From NCBI GenBank assembly GCA_003049485.1, contig PYST01000052.1, positions 62,001-126,000 on the forward strand: a DNA stretch of 64,000 bases, read 5' to 3'. Under the pieces are notes generated by a model. It searched no databases and had not been told where the DNA came from. It worked only from the letters and a program-made list of their open reading frames with translations. A program made the position numbers and the translations under genes. Below, in pieces: positions 59,141-64,000 of the stretch; the first letter of the stretch is position 1, and each line of letters begins with the position of its first letter. This stretch comes from Ophioceras dolichostomum (taxonomy: Eukaryota; Ascomycota; Sordariomycetes; Magnaporthales; Ophioceraceae).

Positions 59141-59788
59141 TTAGGCCCGAAAGCGAGACCGGCTCAAGGTCACTTCGTCGACCTTGAGCCCAGTTTGCGC
59201 CTGAGGGTTGGACTGGCCGCCGCAGTCCGCCTGGTTGAAGCCGGCCGCCAGGTCCGGCGGCGTGCACTTCTTGTCGGTGCCGTACTGGCACCTGGGGTCC
59301 TGAATGTCCCAGAGCTCGGCCTCGGCTCCCGGGGAGCCCGGGGCGGAGGTGACGCAGTTGGAGTAGAAGTTCATGCTGTTCGCCGCCGACAGGGGCAGCT
59401 TGCCGCCGGGAACGAGGTCGGCGCAGGCCGACCAGTCGGCGTCCTCCCACGTCATGTCGACGCCGCCGCCGTAGTCCTGGCCCGACAGCTGGCGCCACGC
59501 GTCGAGCGAGATGTCGTGCGCGGCCTTGACGCCGCCCGCGTCCTGGGACTGGTCGACCTTGAGGACGTGGAGGGATTTTCCGGAGGGTCCCGTGAGCTTG
59601 ACGCACAGCTTGGCACAGTCGACGGCGCCCGGCCAGTAGGCGACGCGGTTGGCGTTGATCTTGCAGCCCAGGACGCCGATCGAGGAGGAGTACATGTCGT
59701 GCGGGGTCACGCTGGCGGTGCCGCCGGCCATGACAAGGGAGGGGACGAGGAGGAGGAGGGTGGAGAGGAGGGTGTTGGAGGTGGACAT
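59141..59788 (-). CDS. Secreted protein, double-psi beta-barrel-like
   Basis: A single exon of 215 residues from MSTSNTLLSTLLLLVPSLVM, a strong signal peptide. I prefer this ATG because the upstream extension to 59980 would bury it. The mature protein reads GTASVTPHDMYSSSIGVLGC, INANRVAYWPGAVDCAKLCV, KSLHVLKVDQSQDAGGVKAA, HDISLDAWRQLSG, GGGVDMTWEDADWSACADLV and KLPLSAANSMNFYSNCV. It has a C-terminal Cys pair. The order VGxLGC..NR.AYWP...DC...C..L..VDQS...HDIS.DAW.....G..GGGV.M resembles fungal expansin- or barwin-like (DPBB) secreted proteins. The Asp pair in VDQS and HDIS is suggestive. Function is unknown, with cell-wall association possible. It is convergent with the AA12-like gene. Confidence 0.75.
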   Translation of the reverse strand: MSTSNTLLSTLLLLVPSLVMAGGTASVTPHDMYSSSIGVLGCKINANRVAYWPGAVDCAKLCVKLTGPSGKSLHVLKVDQSQDAGGVKAAHDISLDAWRQLSGQDYGGGVDMTWEDADWSACADLVPGGKLPLSAANSMNFYSNCVTSAPGSPGAEAELWDIQDPRCQYGTDKKCTPPDLAAGFNQADCGGQSNPQAQTGLKVDEVTLSRSRFRA

Positions 59789-61637
59789 TGTTGCCGCTGT
59801 TGGTGGAGGAGTCTCCCTAGGTGTGGGTGTGGTTGCTGTGATGGTCTGGGGCTTCTCCGATGGAGGAGAAGAGGCAGGTATAGAGGAAAAAGCAGTTGGA
59901 GCCTTTCTCAGGTCTGTAGGGGGACTGTGAGTGTCTGTTGCTGAGCTGAAGAGAGGAGAGAGGATGAGAGTAATCGTCAAATCCTGGGTTCCGTCGGGGG
60001 CATTTTATCCTCGGACTCAGAGCCATTCACTGCCCTATGTTCGTAAGGGGGCGGCCAGAGTAGGTATCGACTCGACTGTATGATGTGGAATATCCCCATC
60101 TCCCCATCGCCCCAATGGCACGGGACATCCCGCGGCCCCAAAAGCAGACCGGCCGAGTACCTCTCCAACCCATGTGTGTCCGGCGCAGGTTTGAGGTTCG
60201 TTGCTGGCAGCAAAGTGCCACATGTGCAGTTGAAGTAGGTCGGAACCTTTTCGTCTCGTCTGATTTTTTCGACTCATCTTTTGAGATGACGGGGAGACTA
60301 ACCCCGGTCCCCGCGCCTCCCGCCGCGACCCCGATCCCCCGACCTCTTGAGTCGACCGATTCTCGGCCACCTAACCCGGCCCCGGATCCCCCGGCTAGAC
60401 TGAGTGAGCCAATAAGGAGATCTTCCGTCGGCTGCGCGTCGCATTTCAAAACGTGGCTTAAAATTCCGTGCCGTTCAAAAAGTTCGTTCGTTTTCTACCC
60501 CGGATAATCGGATGAGGGAATTGTAAGCTGTGAGCTGGGGCTATGCCTTCGTTTTCAGGCCACCCCGTGCCAGCCCATTGGAAGGACCGCCTTCATGACT
60601 GCTCGAAAGAGACACAACTTCTTTCGTCAAGTTCGAAAATAGGCGATAAGATAACAAACGGCGCATCTGTTTGAGATTGTTACAAAACGGCGTGATGGAG
60701 GCCATCCGTCTAGATTGGTATGTTTGTGGCGGGCGTGGTCGAGGTCATCAGCCAAAGAGCAATTGGTGGGGAAAGTCCAACAACCATCTGGGGACTTCGG
60801 CAGGCGAAAAGTCCTACGATGTGCAAAGGCGTGACTAACACCTGCCACGTAGAAAGCTACCCAGGCACTCGAACAATGCGATTCCAAAAGCATGAAATCT
60901 TCATCGATCGCATCGATCATCAGTGTCCTTTCCGATCATCAATTTCAGGGTGTACGAGCGGCACTGAACACGGGAAGTGGAACCTGGCCCCCAAAAATCC
61001 GGCCGTCCCCGGTTCCTCCGGCCCCAAAACCACCTGAAATCCACGCGAGGTCCCGGGCCTGTCTCGCTCGTCCATTTACGGGCGACATAATTGACTCATT
61101 GTGGTGAGGGAGGCACCATGGCGCGACTTATTCGTAAAACCACGATGGGAAAATAAGCCCACACATGCCACATAGATGCTTCTGACTAACTGACTGACAA
61201 CCAAGGTACCTAGGCTGATAAGGTGCCTTAGACCATCCCGTTTTCGAGCGAGGTGTGTTCCGTTCCTGGAATCCATTGCGTCCTTTCCGAGTCGCAGTCA
61301 TATCAAACGGTTTCCAGAAAGAGCCTAGATCAGTCAGTCATCACCAACCCTGTGGAATGCCATATTGAACCTAGTCTGGCGTCTGACATGTGCAAGCGGT
61401 CCGCTCTTGGGGACAATCACGGCGTTAAATGGGCGAAAGGAGTAAAACTGCGCGAAATCGGTGGATGAGGCTTTCTTTCTCGCTTTCCTGCGCCCCTCAT
61501 ATGGGCATGCAGGTAGGTTCATTCGGTCGGCTCGACATGATACAGTCGGTCTGCGATCCGAGGTGGAAATGACCTGATGAAAGCCTCGCGTGCAACGTCG
61601 ACTGTCCAACGATCAGACATCCATCCCCAGAGCCCTC
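59789..61637. other. Intergenic, no supported gene
   Basis: 1.85 kb including the promoter of the DPBB-like gene (CT-rich on the coding strand). Around 61204-61224 lies a GGTACCTAGG-containing motif. Short frames have no signature. Confidence 0.45.
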
Positions 61638-62978
61638 CTATCCGGTCTTCTGCTTGGGCGCCAGCAACGGCCGCAGGACCATCTTCTCATCGCGCCTCCA
61701 AATTAGCACCAGTGCCGCTCCCGCCGGTCCCGTGAGCAGGGTCAGGACGGAAGCCAGGTTGGGAGCATCAGTGACCGCGGAGAACAGCTGCGACCCCAGA
61801 AGCAGCAGCGAACCCTCTGCAAAGTAGAAGTCCCACTGTAGAAGCGACAGCGCCCCGTGCGCCAGCGACGGCGTCTGGGGGATCTCGGCCGCGAACGGGT
61901 TGCCTGGAACGAACGCGGCTTTCCAGTCCAGGTCGCCCACACCCACCTCCCCAGCCCAAGAGGGGCGCAGCTTCGCGAAGACAATGAGGGAGAGCGTGAG
62001 CGAGTGCGTGATGCCCGTGACGCCGACAGACCAGATGTAGACCCAGCGCAGACGACGGGCGTGCGCCGCGGCCTTGTTCTTGTCTTCTTCCGCCTTCATG
62101 CGCACCTCGGCTCCCACGAGACGGGACGCGCGCACGAGGACGAACTGAATGATGCCGACCCAGAGAGGGAAAGCCTGCCAGGCCGCGATGAAAATCTGCT
62201 GCTGGTCGATGGTGACGAACCTCGGCGACGGGAGGCCCATCAGGACGCTCGGCAGGATGTAGCCCAGGATCAGCGAGTGCGGCATCACCGCCAGCTCGAC
62301 GTCGTCGATGGCCAGCCCCGCCGCCATCATCGCGGGGTCGGTCCGGCCGACGGCCCAGCCTGCGATGGGCGACGTCCACAGGTACAGCGCCGCCCAGAGC
62401 GGGACGATGATGCCGAATGGGATGTTCTGGAGGGTCAACCCGATGATGGTGGTGCTTTTATGTCCCGCCCGTTGAGCGTCAGCCAAACATTCATCATTCC
62501 ACGCCCCGAAAACAACCGCACGCACTTGCACTGAGCAATCAAGGCCGGCCTGCCTGTAAAAACTGGCACGGAGAGGGCAAGCGACAAACAAACAGGGGAA
62601 AAAAGCTTACAACGACAAGACCCTCCACCGATTCGCAGCCCTCATCCCCTCAATCATCAAAAACGCATAGACCGCAACGATCTGCCCCGCGCCCCAGAAG
62701 GCGAACAGCGACGCGGCGGGCAGCTGCCCGTCGAGGACCAGCCAGAAGAAGCGCACCAGCACGCTCAGCTGCCTGTCGATGGGAGCGAAACCCGTATACA
62801 GCAGACGGAGCTCGCCGTCGACGGCGCCCTTGCGCGCGAGCAGCGTCGGGTACGTCTTGTCATAGGCGTCGATCTTGTCGAACGTGCCGTTCCTGATCTG
62901 CAGGCCGACAATGCAGTAGCCCGCCACGGCCGCGAAGGCGAGGAAGGCGAATGGCGCGAGTTTCGGGATTGGCGCCAT
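61638..62978 (-). CDS. Multi-pass membrane protein, unknown function
   Basis: Exon 1 is 62978-62611 and exon 2 is 62454-61638, giving 394 residues. It starts MAPIPKLAPFAFLAFAAVAG, followed by YCIVGLQIRNGTFDKIDAYD, APIDRQLSVLVRFFWLVLDG and FAFWGAGQIVAVYAFLMIEG. After the splice come FTTIIGLTLQNIPFGIIVPL, AVMPHSLILGYILPSVLMGL, QIFIAAWQAFPLWVGIIQFV, VYIWSVGVTGITHSLTLSLI and QLFSAVTDAPNLASVLTLLT. I count seven or eight membrane segments. I do not recognise a transporter signature. The LYTGFAPIDRQLSVLVRFFW..DG region recalls fungal membrane proteins seen near secondary-metabolite genes, but I see no other biosynthetic gene nearby. The intron uses donor GTAAGC and an AAAG acceptor at 62455. It restores WRVLS-FTTIIGLTLQ. 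Confidence 0.72.
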
Positions 62979-64000
62979 TGTTTTTGTTGTGTGGCGGCAG
63001 GCGGCGTCTAAGTGAACAGGCTGAATATTTCTCCTCTGTTGTTGGGGTTGTTAGTTGCAATTTCTCTCTCTCTCTCTCTTTTCGGCTTGTCCCAGGGAGA
63101 AAGAGGATCCGACGCAGAACGATTGGATAGGTGGACAACCGCGCAATTGAAGAGGATATGCGGTAGCAGCTGGGCTGACAAGAACAGTGACCGAGACCGA
63201 GGTCCGACCTACATAGAAGAGCTGGGAAGAGGGGAAGTAAAGAGGAATTCGCCTGGTGACATTAATCCTCCCTTGCTTGCTCAATTCAAGGCTGCCTGCC
63301 CCGTCCAGTCGCCTTGAACCCGCCTCTCACATTTCGGCCCTTGGCGCATCCCCCCCTCTCTGCGCCCTCTAAACCCGTGCAATTCACGGCCCCCAAGGTC
63401 CCCCACTGAGAGCTCCCCACCATCCACTGAACGCAGCGCGTCGCGAAGCCCCCGGAGCCCTCGCATTGAATTGAAGGGACCAGGCAGTCGTGTCACCGTC
63501 ATCAGTGAGCTGAAACTGTCACGCGTTCCGGAGACCCGGCCAAAGTAGAATCCCCGTGTCGGAGTTTTCCTTTTTCTCTTCCTGGCAATGTACTTTGTCA
63601 CCCCTGAAGCAATTGAGCGTGAGGCGTACCGCATCGCCCAATCCGCAGCTTAAAATCCACAATCGCACTCTCGACTGTCGTGGCGCAGCCATTCTCCCCC
63701 GAGATCCTATATCATCAACCCCACATATCCGAAGAGGCCTGGCTTCCGGCCCAGGAGAACGGCATCCCGGACCTGATCCCCCTTACTCTAGCTGTGTATT
63801 CGCCGGTTCGAACTCCACATGCATCCCGGCGACGCCCAGGTAAGTTGACCCTCCTTCGGCGTGGCGAACTAAAAGCGCATTCAAGGGAGACAGTCGCTTG
63901 ATTCTCACAAGAGCAGTAACTGCATGGGTGGAATTCATTGCTACCTACAGATGCCTAGAGGTAGATAGGTACCTAAGGAAGGTGAAAAGCAGGAGCGAAA
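62979..64000. other. Right-edge region
   Basis: Promoter of the membrane-protein gene, with a (TC)n tract at 63063-63080. A plus-strand frame from 63680 to a good GTAAGT donor at 63840 (QPFSPEILYHQPHISEEAWL in translation) could be an internal exon of a gene continuing beyond the window. It has no ATG in frame and I cannot confirm it. Confidence 0.35.

Noticed and set aside
58922..59944. Plus-strand open frame (340 aa)
   Set aside because: It is antisense to the DPBB-like secreted gene and made of Val/Gly/Arg-rich shadow sequence. The minus-strand frame has a signal peptide and conserved cysteines.
63588..63653. Short ATG frame starting MYFVTPEAIEREAYRIAQSA at the right edge
   Set aside because: It stops after 21 codons, no GT..AG pair joins it to the open frame at 63680, and the remainder of any gene would lie outside the window.

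Overview
The window looks like a stretch of a filamentous ascomycete (Pezizomycotina) chromosome, most likely a Sordariomycete. The reasons are short spliceosomal introns (about 50-135 nt, GT..AG), a HET-domain protein, a Zn2Cys6 regulator of the TamA/DAL81 type, a Fig1-type membrane protein, secreted GH27 and AA12-type enzymes, and a Fot1/pogo-class DNA transposon. The class assignment is inference. The window alternates conserved genes with long gene-poor stretches that hold broken gene copies and repeats. I found no convincing tRNA, rRNA or CRISPR array.

Layout. 1-9.6 kb: PAT1 mRNA-decay factor (+) convergent with the Rpc37/RPC5 subunit of RNA polymerase III (-), then a lysine-tailed hypothetical protein (-). 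9.6-23.4 kb: gene-poor and degenerate. It holds tandem and direct repeats, a relic of a small Cys-rich secreted protein (-), and a broken alkaline phosphatase copy that still has intron-like gaps. 23.4-31 kb: a small single-pass membrane protein, a Fig1-domain protein (-), long empty flanks and a weak candidate secreted protein. 31.25-33.07 kb: a complete-ended but coding-dead pogo/Fot1 element with inverted termini and a TA duplication. 35-38.8 kb: a DUF4360-like secreted protein (+) convergent with the TamA/DAL81-like regulator (-). 40.2-41.5 kb: an F-box gene that appears interrupted by an AT-rich insertion. 42.8-46.5 kb: an intact four-exon NmrA/isoflavone-reductase-like protein (+), a six-exon secreted protein (-), and a nonsense-bearing gene relic (-). 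47.3-52.7 kb: an acidic protein with a C-terminal RVxF-like motif (+), a dispersed repeat, and a 981-residue HET protein with N-terminal membrane segments (+). 54.3-59.8 kb: three secreted proteins in a row, namely GH27 alpha-galactosidase (+), an AA12-type quinoprotein dehydrogenase (+) and a double-psi-barrel-like secreted protein (-), with a second copy of the dispersed repeat between the last two. 61.6-63 kb: a multi-pass membrane protein (-).

Exon boundaries were derived by hand. In every multi-exon model the summed exon lengths are divisible by three and the splice sites are GT..AG. Several junctions restore conserved residues, for example the GH27 N-terminal domain, the Zn2Cys6 regulator and the Fig1 domain.

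The most interesting material is the decay landscape: a Fot1/pogo element killed by two TGA codons and a G-run deletion, at least four broken host genes, and two diverged copies of a hairpin-bearing repeat next to the HET gene and the secreted-enzyme cluster. The mix of nonsense codons fits repeat-induced point mutation only in part. No undescribed multi-gene defence or biosynthetic system is evident. The best unknowns are the HET/transmembrane fusion, the six-exon secreted family and the multi-pass membrane protein at 61.6-63 kb.
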